A program made the position numbers and the translations under genes. The notes beneath the pieces were generated by a model. It saw only the letters and a program-made list of their open reading frames with translations, was not told the DNA's origin and did no database searches. Positions 10,979-25,714 of a stretch of 64,000 nt of DNA are shown piece after piece. The stretch lies in assembly GCA_003952965.2 (NCBI GenBank), contig CM025850.1, positions 33,893,204 through 33,957,203 on the forward strand, given 5' to 3'. Every line of letters begins with the position of its first letter. Position 1 is the stretch's first letter. The stretch comes from Morella rubra. Its lineage: Eukaryota; Streptophyta; Magnoliopsida; Fagales; Myricaceae.

Positions 10979-13139
10979 AAAAAAATAAATTAAGTTCAAA
11001 CTTTTGGTAAATCAATTTTTTAGCCATGGTTAGAGCTAGCGACAGTACAGAGCCACAGAAAAAGGCCCAATAGCGCGCGCCTCAGTTCAGTCGGCTAGAC
11101 AAACAACAAAAATAAAGATAAGTGTGTTCTTTTCATGAAATCTTTAGGATGAAATTGTGAATATTTAGGTGATGTTAAATATATATATGCGTGCAAAAGT
11201 TGTTAAAAGGATTGATATTGTAAAAAAGTAATAAAGTGTTGTATTAAAATACGTGTATTTTGATGTTTGGATTGTAAAAATAAAAGTAGATACAAATCCT
11301 ATAAAAAAGCTCAACACGAACATTAGGGTGTTTGTCAATTTTGAAGTTGGTCAGGGGCACATATATATTAACTCTCTTTTCTAGGTAATTACATCTTAAA
11401 ATTCAATTTGTGATCAATCATCCATTCAAAGGAATAAAATCAAGTACTAGAATCCCCCTAATAATATTAAGAAAAATATATTTTCACTTTTTAAGCCGAT
11501 TTTAAAAAATTCACTAGGTTTTAAAAAAGAATATTTTTACGCACGTAGATTAAACCAAAGCTCTCACCCAGTTACATATGACATGTGCCTTAAAAAATAA
11601 AATAAATAAAAAATATTATTTAACACTAAAATTCCAACTAAAAAATCTAAAAATCTAAACAAAATTTAGGAAAAAAAAAAGAGTCAGGGGTGGGAAGTTC
11701 CCATTTTGCATATGTTGTGCATATTATTTTTAAGAAACGAAATTTGTGTTGTAGTTTGTCTTAATTATGCAACCGGCTCGAATGCATCAAATTACCTTGT
11801 TGGAAAATAATTGACTAAGTTGGGAGCACAATAACAAATCCTGGATACTCGAATTATTTACACAATATATAATATCAGTTAAGTCAATAACTCACTTGGA
11901 GATAGAGAACTTATTAATTTTATTCAAATAGAACACAAGCTCTTTCTTAAGTATAAACTTTCAACTGATATCATTTTTGTGATAAATCATCCCTACATGA
12001 CAGGGTGACAAGAATAAAATCAGGTACTACTAGAGTCTCCCTGAATAGTATTATTACAAAACTCAAAACTACATATTATTTTGGAACGTGACAGCTGATA
12101 TAACTGCTAGCAAGTCCAGCCCCCACGCCCATCCTATGAAGCTTCCAATTGAAATTTGAAACATAATATTTGATCAGCTTATGAATGAAATTCAGAAGAT
12201 AAAGAAAATAGAGAAATAGATGAAAACATATAATGTATGTATGATGTATATAATGATTTTCATTTTGCTTGTGGACGGACTTGGAAGGAAATTAAGTGGG
12301 GTATATTTACAAGGGATCATGTCTAGTTACATGGCATACATACATGCAAGTATACATGACAAGTACAAAAAAAAAAAAAAAAAGATACACAAGTACATAT
12401 GATATACCTTCATGCACCCATATATACCTGCATATATACATCTAGTTATAGGAATATTTTGACTTACATGGATACAAACCTAATATTAAACAAGCAAGTA
12501 ATCATGAAAAAAAAAAAAAGGATCACCCTGAGCAAGAAAAAGGCTAATTAATTACCACTACGTACATACAATCCTTGTAGTAATGAATCTTAACAAATTA
12601 TTTTTTGGGGTATAACTTTGAACGAATTGGTTTTTGTGGTCTATTTTTTAGACATATGGTTCCTCCTATCCACCAAAAGTTAACCGATTAATGAAAGACT
12701 GATATGGGATCAAGGTCAAAATGTCCATTATCTAGGTCAGATAGTTTATCTTGGACCTCGTTCTTGCTAGTCAGCTAATTTCTGAAAAATGGACTACATG
12801 GACCAGCAAGTTCAAAATTTGTAGGGGGTTTTAAAGTACACAATGATAAGCAAGGTAATTGAGGTACTAAAGTTTGCTAATAAAAAATTGCCTCAATAAC
12901 GCTTAACATAAGAATTTTTGTCAATATCTAATTAGCAACTTGTACTCTAAGGATTATGTGTGTTTTTTATGCTACAGTAATACATTATGCACATCAGTTC
13001 TTAATTTTTTGATATTACCGAACTTAATGCATGTTCATACAGATTTCTAAGAGTAAATGGGGAGAAATATGCACTCCAATGTTCAGATCAATGAATAGAG
13101 AAGATGTTTAGAAACACTTTACCGATCCAAAACTGAAGT

Positions 13140-13628
13140 TCAGGGATTCTGCAAAGATATGATCATATGATCTGAAGGAGGCTTAATTATCTTGATATTC
13201 TCTTCATAACACTTCACTAAGCATTTTGGAATACCGCGTGGATTTTCTAGTATGCATTTTGCTACGCACTTTCCGAGCTCAGCGTGCTTTGGGTCGTCAA
13301 TGTTCTCCTTATGGATTTCAATGCACTCTGCAAACGCTTCTAGAATACACTTCTCAAACCTGAACACGTGAAGCGGCAGCCTATTACTTTCCTCACAACT
13401 CTGGATTTTATTTTCAAGAAATTCAGCGATTGGGCTTTGAACTTCATCATGATCAAGTTCATAAGAATTATGATGAGGAGGTGGGATTGAAATTGAAGAG
13501 GCAGGGTCGAGGTGATCATTAGCTTGCACTTCAACGAGAGCAATTAGGATAACAAGCAATCCCAGCAGCGCCATTATAAGTACTTTTCTAGTATATGGGC
13601 TAGCCATCACTTTAAATTTTCTGATCAC
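13140..13628 (-). CDS. Small secreted cysteine-rich protein, array copy 4 (162 aa)
   Basis: This is a close paralog of the gene at 2671-3156, also single-exon. It has an N-terminal signal peptide (hydrophobic to about residue 35, ending VEVQA), the same P/S-rich linker with a HHNSYELDHDEVQSPIA segment, and seven cysteines. The final four are spaced C-x3-C-x10-C-x3-C, because three residues between the two CxxxC motifs are missing compared with copy 1 (an in-frame 9-nt difference). In-frame indels and an intact frame suggest protein-level constraint. Function is unknown; an alpha-hairpinin-like peptide is a hypothesis from spacing. A second Met at residue 8 could be the start. Confidence 0.8.
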   Translation of the reverse strand: MIRKFKVMASPYTRKVLIMALLGLLVILIALVEVQANDHLDPASSISIPPPHHNSYELDHDEVQSPIAEFLENKIQSCEESNRLPLHVFRFEKCILEAFAECIEIHKENIDDPKHAELGKCVAKCILENPRGIPKCLVKCYEENIKIIKPPSDHMIISLQNP

Positions 13629-13680
13629 TCTATGGAAACTATGTAAATGATTAATGTGTGAATTAGTTTAGGTTGGAATG

Positions 13681-13691
13681 ATATATATATA
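13681..13691 (-). promoter_or_regulatory. TATA box of cysteine-rich copy 4
   Basis: A TATATATA run about 55 bp upstream of the start, in the same place as in block A. Confidence 0.5.
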
Positions 13692-14075
13692 AGTACTAAA
13701 CGCTTAGAGCGAATTTTTTTATATAGGACAGCTGGGTGAGTAATTTGATGCTCTTGAGAAAAAGTCGATAACTCTTAGGTCTTTAATAAGTAATTTTTAT
13801 TTAATTAGGTGTCATTTAAAAATTGAGACTTTGGGAACACTTCGGTTTAATTTGGGTTTCGGTTAATTAATTTAAGTGACGTCTTTTGGGTAGCTAGCTA
13901 GGGTCATTATAAGATCCCAAAATTGAGTTAATTTCTTTGTTAACAAGAGAATCTATCAAGAGTTGATTACCACGAACAACTAAAGAGCCACGGTTTATTA
14001 ATAAAAATATTTTATACAAAGACCCACCTAAAATTAACATTTAATTGAGAAAAAAACATAATTGGTTTGGAAAAC

Positions 14076-14076
<1 letters not shown>

Positions 14077-14108
<32 letters not shown>
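14077..14108. repeat. (TA)16 microsatellite, block C
   Basis: A pure TA tract of 32 bases at the position where block A has 15. Confidence 0.95.
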
Positions 14109-14112
<4 letters not shown>

Positions 14113-14504
14113 TTAAGCAAGCTGGTAAAATGGTCTTATTGGTATAACACTTTCTAAAGGTCGTTTACTGGAGAGTCATAATTTAATATGCGGTAAAGAA
14201 TTAGTCATGACGCAATACGCATGGTACACAATCGTTTAAAATAGTAAAACTTCAATTACGTCGAATGATTGCACGCACCATTTGGAAACGATCTGAAAAT
14301 ATGAAAATATAAGCCATATAATTATGACACATTAATTTAGAAAACTGTCACATGATTAGATAAAATAAAATTAAAAGTTAAAAATTAAAATTAAAAGTTT
14401 ATTCAAAGAGTACAATATATGTGTGCCTTTATGTATGTATTCGATCTCATTTCATTTTATTATAATTAGTAATTGTATGAGTTACATAATGCCAAGATTC
14501 AGTA

Positions 14505-15665
14505 TCAGATAGCCAAGGCTTACAGAAATATTAATCATTGCTTTTTTGGCAAGCGAGAGAAATTTGTTGCACCGGATTTTTGTGAACTAAGCTAAAACGA
14601 ACTTGGCCTAATTAGAAAACACATTGATTAGGTTGAGCGCGATACGGCAAACTCTCAGATACTTAAACTAACTCTAGATCCCGAGTATTAATTAAGTCAA
14701 AAACTTACCTACAAGCAGTAAGATTCGAATAAATACCCACGCATTCGATATGATTCATCCAATAGTAAAAGTATATCTTTCCAACCATTGAGTCGTCACC
14801 TTTGAAGGTGAAGTAATCATGTTTATCAACCACAAATTAGTATAATACAGGGTACAAAAATTTCACAGGGAGGAGTAATTCAAATTTCTTTATCAAGTAG
14901 GATATGTATAGCGAATTTGGTGAAAAGGGAGGAAAACCCCTTCAATACTAGAGTGACGGAATATATAGTGTTAGAAATTTTTTGGCACATCCCTTCAGCT
15001 TAACTGAAATTCTCATGACTTGGAAAGTTTTATGGAATATGGATACATACTAGCTCTCATAACACTTTCAAGATTAACATCGAAGAAAGACTGTGGATGG
15101 TGAAAATTCAAATCCCAATGACCGTTTTACCCCAGGTCAAAACAGAACCAAAAAAAAACACCAAATCGAAAATTAGAGCTCATGGATGTGCAAAAAAAAC
15201 CACATTGGGATGCTCCTTGATACGCTGTTCATAGCAATCCAATAAACATGTTGGAAAACCACGCACATTTGAAAATATCATTTCATAGCAATGTGCCAAA
15301 CACCATTCAAGTTCAGCAAGCTTTGGGTCGTCATGGTTATCCTTATGGATATCCAGGCATTCTTTAAAACTTCGTGTAATGCACTTCTTAAACTTAAGCA
15401 CGTGGAGCGGCCAACTTTTTTCACAGATCTCGATTTTATTTTTAAGAAAATCACAAATTGGGCTATGAAGTTCATCATCAAGCTCATAGGAATATCGAGG
15501 AAGCTGTGGAATCGATGCTGAAGAGGGATATTGCAAAGAGGTAGGGGCAGTACGGCCATTAGCTTGCACTTTAACAAGAGTAATTAGGATAAGCAACTCC
15601 ATCAGCATGATGAACACCATATCTTTTCTAACATAGCTGCTACCCATCCCTAATTCTCTCACTAT
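14505..15665. repeat. Tandem block D2 of the cysteine-rich array
   Basis: This is the uninterrupted counterpart of block D1. The junction with block C is abrupt at about 14503. It contains the intact D-type gene. Confidence 0.8.
15180..15662 (-). CDS. Small secreted cysteine-rich protein, array copy 5, D type (160 aa)
   Basis: This is a divergent single-exon member of the array. Residues about 12-34 are the signal-peptide core (ending VKVQA). A variable linker follows, then an eight-cysteine domain spaced C-x9-C-x13-C-x7-C-x18-C-x3-C-x13-C-x3-C. The first cysteine (SPICDFL) is alanine in the A/C-type genes (SPIADFL, SPIAEFL), so this copy may show the ancestral complete set of four disulfides. 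The last four cysteines match hairpinin spacing. A TATA-like run (TATAAAA on the minus strand, about 15729-15735) lies about 70 bp upstream. Function is unknown. Confidence 0.8.
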   Translation of the reverse strand: MRELGMGSSYVRKDMVFIMLMELLILITLVKVQANGRTAPTSLQYPSSASIPQLPRYSYELDDELHSPICDFLKNKIEICEKSWPLHVLKFKKCITRSFKECLDIHKDNHDDPKLAELEWCLAHCYEMIFSNVRGFPTCLLDCYEQRIKEHPNVVFFAHP

Positions 15666-16276
15666 ATGGAAACTAATTTATTGTGTGAAGTTTAAATAAG
15701 TTTGAACGATACTTGAGGCTTCTTCTTTTATATGCAAATGAACGGTTAGATTTGCCCTTTTAGGAAAAGATGATGTTTGGAGAATTAATTAGTTATCTTA
15801 ATTTCTTCAATTAATGTTGTTTAAAAATTGATGAATTTTGAAAGTAGGGTCATTCTTCAATTAAGTGGCTTTTTGTTTTTGGTTGAAGCAATAATTTTTT
15901 TTAATAGGGTCATGAGCTTTTAAAATAATAATATATCATTTTGTTAGAGACCCGGTCAAGCCCACCAAAACAACTCCCCCAACCGTCAAGTGATTTGCAC
16001 ACGACCTCATTAATTGATCCTCCAAGGTAACGCACGAGCTTAAGATATGGATCAAACACAAAGATGAAGAACTCCACAGGTTGTATATATCTAACTCAAA
16101 ATGCTGATGTTCAGAATCAGATATATGATTATGGATGGGCAGAAATCCATAGCTTGAATCAGTGTATTGCTTCCTACTCACATCAGTGTATTGTAATTAG
16201 TGATAAAGTTAAAGCTTTAACTTACTTTTAAACTTTAGCAGCGCTGCAGCAAGCAGATTATGAGGGCTGATGTCTC
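15666..16276. other. Intergenic; no gene recognised
   Basis: AT-rich DNA between the array and the YidD-like gene. An open frame at 15936-16181 on the minus strand lies just downstream of that gene and may fall in its 3' UTR; its translation resembles nothing I know. Confidence 0.5.
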
Positions 16277-16962
16277 TCACTCTTCAGGTAGACTGCTCTC
16301 ATCAAACCACCGAGGAGGATCAAATCCAGACCCACCTGAAAAAGTACCAAAAAAATCATACTACAAGCTTCGTATGTGTCTTGTATTGTGTGTTGATAAA
16401 GACCACAGAAAAATATGTTCATGATTGATGATTACCAAGAGGATTGCAACGACATAGGCGCCAAGCAGTTAAGACAGTACCCTTGAGAACTCCATACTTC
16501 TTGTAAGCTTCCATGGAGTACTCACTACACGTTGGAACATAACGACAACTCTTCGGCAAAAGGGGCGAGATCTCCCCTGTTTAATTTAGGAGAAGTCCTA
16601 AGTTTTACGGAAACAGGAAAATGAAAAGAGCAAAACATCGACCCGTTCAGAAATTTAGGAATTTTAAGCACAAAAGACTCACTTTTGTAGAATTTCAGCA
16701 TAGATATTGCAGCTTTAACTCCTAAATCGTTCACCTCATCATCGGCTGGTTCTTGCACATTTCCTGGATTTGAGTCTTCTTTGTTCAATTTATAGTAAAC
16801 GATTGACCGTCGGTGGTGTTGAGTGTTGATGGCAGCGAAATCGGTCAACCTACGTTTTCGATTGAAACCAGAGCAAGAGCTGCAGGGTTCGAAATCGGGG
16901 TATCGGGAGTGAGCCACTGAAGGGAACAGCTTCTGGCTGTTGAGGGATAAAACAGCCGCCAT
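16277..16962 (-). CDS. Plastid YidD-family membrane-insertion factor (159 aa, 3 exons)
   Basis: Exons are 16683-16962, 16436-16576 and 16277-16335, all with GT-AG borders and giving 160 codons including the stop. Bacterial YidD helps YidC insert proteins into the membrane; plant members (UPF0161, such as Arabidopsis At3g09310) are predicted plastid proteins. The first 60 or so residues are Ser/Arg-rich and acid-poor like a transit peptide. The YidD core begins at [10 protein letters not shown]. Splicing joins it to [20 protein letters not shown], then [12 protein letters not shown] and RLCRCNPLG. The last exon gives [11 protein letters not shown]. The conserved Cys positions (CRY, PTCS, CRCNP) are all present. 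Reading through the first donor gives a false open end, so the splice matters. No defects were seen. Confidence 0.92.
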
Positions 16963-17009
16963 GACACTGCCTCACGCCGTAGCAAGAACGACAGTCCTCT
17001 TCTATATCC

Positions 17010-17021
17010 GGCCCATGGGCC
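17010..17021. promoter_or_regulatory. Palindromic site II-like element GGCCCATGGGCC
   Basis: This lies about 50 bp upstream of the YidD start. It contains TGGGCC on both strands, the site II motif (TGGGCY) bound by TCP factors and common in promoters of plant housekeeping and organelle-protein genes. It may alternatively sit in the 5' UTR. Confidence 0.45.
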
Positions 17022-17039
17022 GTGAGCTCTTTCATCCAT

Positions 17040-17848
17040 CCAATTATTCCAAACACGCGTGTAAAATTATTCTGGAAAAATTAAAATGATTAACTCAGCT
17101 GAGCTCAAAATAGAGTGAGAGTATATTTCACACTTTAAACCTTGAGGCAACTGAGCCTACTGGTTTATATATTGCCCAAAAGCAACATGTAATATTCTCA
17201 TTTTCCCATACTTTCTTTTTGGTCCTTATGGGTTATGATTTACTAAAAAAACATTTTTATTGTTCTTACCTTTTTCTCAGTTACTTGGATCCAAGAGTCC
17301 TATAAGGCAGCCCTTTTTCATGACAAGAAACTACAAGCTTGTGCTTTTCTCAATTCAGGAACAGAAAAGAAGCGATCATATCCTTAATTTCCGCACATTT
17401 ACAGTGAACTGCTAGACCTCCTGAAGGAAGACCGTGTTCGTAAAACAAGTGCCCTGGCAAGTAATTTGAACAAGGTCACAAATAAAACATAATTATATTA
17501 TTTTCTAGGCAATCGGCAGGATATCTCTGCGGTTTGGGAGAGGGAGTTGATACTAGACCTTCCCCCACCAAAGGGAGTGCCAGTTGATCCAAGGCTTTGT
17601 AGCAACATAATCCTTTTACTTGTGATCGCTTATGATGCAGATTAACTTCCGCATAGATTAGGGCTTATAACCTCATCAACACTATTGGATTAAGAAGCAT
17701 GGCATACATAAGTTCAGGAATCTTTCTATAAATAGTTAATAGGCTTCCTGGTTGCCGTATGTTCAACATAGTCAACACGGCCTCTTATGACAATAGTTAA
17801 CAATGTCTCAAAACGTTCTCTAAGACCAAGAACAATGACCAACAAGAT
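17040..17848. other. Intergenic, with a diverged copy of the array's intergenic repeat
   Basis: About 17285-17470 resembles 5090-5300 in patchy form (AAACTACAAG, CTCAATTCAGGA, GTAAAACAAG, GCCCTGG). This suggests the array's flanking DNA derives from this neighbourhood. No coding sequence was recognised. The SDR 3' UTR probably lies in the right-hand part. Confidence 0.4.
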
Positions 17849-20796
<2,948 letters not shown>

Positions 20797-21258
20797 CGAG
20801 AAAAGACTAGTAGAATGGACAGCTATCCATCCAGGTCCGGCCGTCGTTGAGATTCGGAGACTTCACCTATCTGCTTTGCTACCGGAGCTTGTCGTTGATC
20901 AGGTCCGTTTGCTTCGAATTCTCTTGCCTCTTATCCAACCTTATCTTCGTTGTTTATCGTCCCGGTGCGTGATTTCACGCTCTATGTTCCGAAGTTCTAT
21001 TCGGTGCTAGATGATTCTTCTTAATATTTCTTCAAATTTTTTTATCTGTGGATAATTAGGAGATCCGTTGCAATTTGCATTTATGCCCCCGGCCGAGACA
21101 GGATCTTGCTTAGTTGAAAATCCGAACACTAAAAACTAATGCCCAATTACTCAAACCAGGCTCACAATGCCACGAGTAAAAATACATCTCAATGTCTCTA
21201 GCACGAAAACAACACAACAAAAGCCTCTCCTCTCTCTCTCTTTCCCTTTAGGTTTAGG
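20797..21258. other. Upstream region of the SDR gene; no gene recognised
   Basis: This should hold the SDR promoter. An open frame on the plus strand (20789-21010) is antisense and unlike any family I know. Confidence 0.5.
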
Positions 21259-22736
21259 TAGAGCTGTAAATGAGCCGAGTCAAGTCGAGTATTGATATAT
21301 ATGTTGAGCTCGAACTCGTCTCGTTTAACACATATAGCTCGAGCTCGAATAAAGCTCGAAAACTCATATTCGAACTCGGTTTGTTAAATTTTAAACAAGC
21401 TCGAGCTCGACACAAAATAAACAAAGGAGCTCAGCTCGACTCGACTTGACTCGAGCTCGAACTTATTTTGTATTTTTAAAATTAGGGAGAACCTTTTCAA
21501 GATTTGAAATTGCCATATTTTTGCGCTCAAAATTTTGGCCCTAATTAAAAAAAATTACAAAATAATCTCTCTCCTCGTTACCATGTAATTATGTATAAAA
21601 GTTCTAAATTTATGATCTAAAGTATAATTAATATAGGCCAATAGTAGAGACATCTATTCCTAAAGATAGATGTTGCTCTTAGCTTATGAATTACGATAGT
21701 TATATTTTGACTCGATAAAATCTCAATAGTAAATTTGTCATCAAGTATAGACTACTCTATGTCTTAAGGTATACTAAACATGACCTATTAATTAAATTAG
21801 AGTTGCTTCCATGCTTATCTGCTATTCCACAATAAGGAACTACTCTAATCTTAACCTTCTATGTACAAAATCAAGTTTTGTTATTTATACTTTTGTCAAA
21901 ATTTGATATATATTGAATATCTAGATCATTAGATCGTAATGATGAAGTTACGAAGATGAAGATTAGTGGAATTTCTTATGAAAGAATTTTTAACTTCATA
22001 TTAACTATATAAATATACGAATGACCATGAATTACTAAGAAAATATTAAACTAACATGAAACACATATAAATTGAAGTAGCTAAATTTTTAAATAAATAT
22101 AAAATGGCAAAGCATGTCATTACATATATGTAATTATAACATAGAAATTAAGATAACAGCTCTTGTAGAGTGTTTCAAACTTAAATTAAAATGCATAACA
22201 ATGTGTATGAATAGATATACATACATTAATATCAAACAAAATGACAACCTATTAAAAATATTTTGTTTTATATAAATGAAAAAATATTTAATTACATATG
22301 TTATAACAAATATATTAAATCAAGCTTAAACTAAAATGCATAACAAAATATATACTTATGTATTCAAAAATGACATATACATATACACATAACGTAACTT
22401 AATATGATAATATTATAAAAATGTAATATAAACCATAACACATGCATATATACATTATATATATATAGTAAGAATATAAATATATTTTTATTAACATGTA
22501 TCTTTTTTAATACGAGTTTTTAAATCAGCTCAAATGAGCTGAGTCGAGCTTATATAAGTTTTGTTCGCGACCTTACATCGAGCCGAGCCGAGTTTAACCG
22601 AATTTGACTAATTTATTATTCGAGCTAGAAATAGTGTTCGAACTCGACTCGTTAATTAAACGAACCGAGCTTGAGTCAAGCTTATATGAGCCGAGTTCGA
22701 GTTGTTCATAAATAGCTCAGTTCATTTATAGCTCTA
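21259..22736. mobile_element. Non-autonomous hAT-like element, 1478 bp, with CTCGAG-rich ends
   Basis: The ends are inverted copies: TAGAGCTGTAAATGA at the left and TCATTTATAGCTCTA at the right. Flanks are GGTTTAGG (21251-21258) and TGTTTAGG (22737-22744), an 8-bp target duplication with one mismatch, as expected for hAT. About 200 bp at each end is packed with degenerate GAGCTCGA/CGAACTCG-type motifs, resembling the clustered subterminal sites that hAT transposases bind. The middle (about 21500-22500) is AT-rich with no open frame, so it would depend on a transposase supplied elsewhere. Confidence 0.8.
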
Positions 22737-22744
22737 TGTTTAGG

Positions 22745-25407
22745 TGATTTCTTTGTAGAAATTGGCATTTGCCTTTTGAAAACCATATATTTTAGACACC
22801 TTTATGACACGTTAAAAAATTTAGTTGAAGGCTCTTTGAGGTGGTTAAATCAGTTTTCATTCGTTAACAAGTGGTCCTAGCTGGTTCCACCATTGCTTGA
22901 GCTGTTGAGCATGTACTTTCGTTTCCGACTCCCTTTTCGTATTAAGATGAGTAATTGCAATGGTACTGCAGCCATAGAAAGTCGGATGTTATATCACAAT
23001 CCGGTCCTCATGCTGTGCTTATTCAAGCTGGCTTCCCTCTTTCCCCCACCTAGCTAGCTAGCCCTCTCTTTCAGAAAACCAGAACAAGTCCTGCCTTCTA
23101 GCTGGCTTCCCTCTTGTTATTCAATTACAAAAAAACACTCGTACAGCAAACAACACAGAACACCACCAGGCCCAACCGCCGGATGTCACAGGCAAAGCGA
23201 AATCGGCTATAAGCCGCCCACGAAATAGTAGAAGGACCCAACGTTCAAAACCCAAAAAAGGCTCACAAAGCCCTAACAGAACACGGGGCCGCACGTATCG
23301 GCGGCCTGTGATCAGGTTGGTTAATTGTTACAACAGCAATGAATAGACATGTTTTTTTTTCCTTCAAGGGTATGAGATGTTGCGTTTGAGTTAATAATCG
23401 TGACGTGCCAAGAATGGGTGACAGTGGCAAGTGATTAGACAACTGACTTAGGATTCGTAAGCCTAGAAAACAAATGACATTATATTAGTGCTCATGTATT
23501 TAATTTTGTCATATCAGTACTTATCGTTATATTTTCAAATGGAAAGTAAACATACAGGAAATGAAGAAATAGACATATTATAAATTCAAAGTTTACATAA
23601 AAAATATTAAAATGACTTTATGTATTATAGAGACTTTGTTTACTACATAGACATATCTGCAACTCGCGTATATTACAGGAAAATAAAGTGCATTTAAGCC
23701 TTCTTTTTATACCTGCTTAAGAGGTCCAGCATAGAAGATTGAGGTTGTACATTATCTCGCTTTTTCCATCCCTTCTATTATGAATGACTTACAGATATGC
23801 ACCTTATGGTAAATAAATTTGATATTTTATCATTGAGATGAGTTTCAATACTCAAAATACCACTATCATTAAACAAACTAACGAGAGCTGCTGATGAGGC
23901 AAACGACACCCACATATTCTCTAATCAGAATGCATTGCGTGTCCCACTAATGCCACGTTGACACCGCGTTGACCAAAAACAAAATTGACAACCTAAAGTG
24001 AATAACCGTATAAGTCATTTTGTTCAGATCATCCTCTTCCCTTAAAAGACCACCATTTTCCCCAAATATCCCTGGTACTGCGATGACAATTTCACGGTCC
24101 TATTACCTCGACGTTTTGGTCTAATCTTTCTTTGTTCCTGACTTTTTGCGAACAGGAAGCATTGTAAGAATAATGTTCTAAAAATATTTATCTGAATAAT
24201 AGTTATTTAGATGTCACATGTTTATATTTATTTATTGGGTAATATGATGTGACATAAGATGTTACATAGTTATTATTGAATGATATTATAGAAAAGTTAT
24301 GCCAATGATTAATGAATCAAAGGAAAGTATGACTCTTCGGTTCTTTGTTCACTTGATATTTTGTTCTAAACCAAGGTACATATTGATGTACGATAGGTCT
24401 ACACTCGTTGTGCCTCTATTTGATACGATGATGGACTTCGTTATTGAGGTAGTGACCTTAAGCAAACGAGTGATGTAATGTAAGAGTACATGCACTGAAC
24501 GAGATCAAATATGAATACCTTCTGGAAGTGATCACTGATGTTGAGAAGTATTCAGCATAATTTGTTTATTGTATCCTTAGACCTGAGAGGTTTATACAAA
24601 TCTTTGTTGTGTACTTGTGCTTTGACTGAGTCATTTGGTGATGATCTTTCTAGGTCAAATATTCCAGATAACGTTGGGTCTTGTACATAATAAATGGGTT
24701 TGTATAAATGCTCAATAAGGAATCCATCAGTCTCTTGATGAGATAGTATATTTAATATATCTATATAGGGTTGGACTAGAAAAAGAATCATTGGCCAATG
24801 GTATTTTGTGAAAATATTTTTCGAAATTAATATATATGTTATATATTATTTGTGAAATTATTTTGAAAACAATTGATAGTCCAACGAGTTACAGATTGTG
24901 AATTGAGAATTATATGAGTTAGGGACTTAATCGGTGATATGATTCAGTCCTATTGACTCATGTGGAATATAATGTGGAAAGGATAAATAAACGAATAATT
25001 GTTAGCAAAAAGGATTTCACAAATCAATCTCAAATATCGGGGGTAAATTGTGATATGTTAATGAAGATGATCACAATTAGTAGAAGCTCAAAATTCAGAA
25101 TAAAGAATATAAGGAGTTAATGGAAAAATAGTTTTTTCATGTGATCCTACGGCCGAGATCTGAGGTCCCTAACGATCCCACGCCATATCACAGCTAGGTT
25201 CAGAAAAAAAACTAAAGATATCTTTTTCCGACAATTAGTCATTATGACTTTGAGAAAGCCTGTGACGACTATGATTTGTGCTACTAAATCGTGAAATCAA
25301 AGACTCAAGGTGTAAGATCAACAAGACTCGAAGATTATCGAAGATTAGAAATTCAATCCCAGATAAGTTTAAGATCGTTTTTTAAATCAAGTAAATATGA
25401 TAATTTT
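22745..25407. other. Intergenic, repeat-like; no gene recognised
   Basis: A GC-richer patch at about 23150-23320 stands out but encodes nothing recognisable. About 24310-25200 reads like a degraded retroelement (long stretches with scattered stops) without defined ends. Confidence 0.35.
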
Positions 25408-25714
25408 CGCATGCAAACTTTCACGTGTTACTTCAACACAAGCGTGATGGCGATGGATCTTGATCGGTGGAGGGACGGAGATTACACGAGAAAGATAGAG
25501 GAGTGGATGGAGTTACAGAAGAGGATGAGAATTTACCAGCTGGGTTCTCTACCGCATTTGTACTCGTTTTTGCTGGAAATATAGCTCCCGTTGATCACAG
25601 GTGGAACCAGCACAGACTCTGAGGGAATAACTTTCGTGGACTTTGCAGGGATCTTCAACGGGTCCAGTGAGTCTTTTGCAATGGAGTGGGAGAGGTAGGC
25701 CCTGGGTTTAGCTG

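Larger units (their letters stand above)
11022..14500. repeat. Tandem block C of the cysteine-rich array
   Basis: The block starts with the same roughly 50-bp segment as block A and aligns with it through about 14360, then with 4935-5110 up to about 14500. It has an extra stretch of about 230 bp (11115-11350) absent from block A and with no recognisable identity. It carries the intact gene at 13140-13628. Confidence 0.8.
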
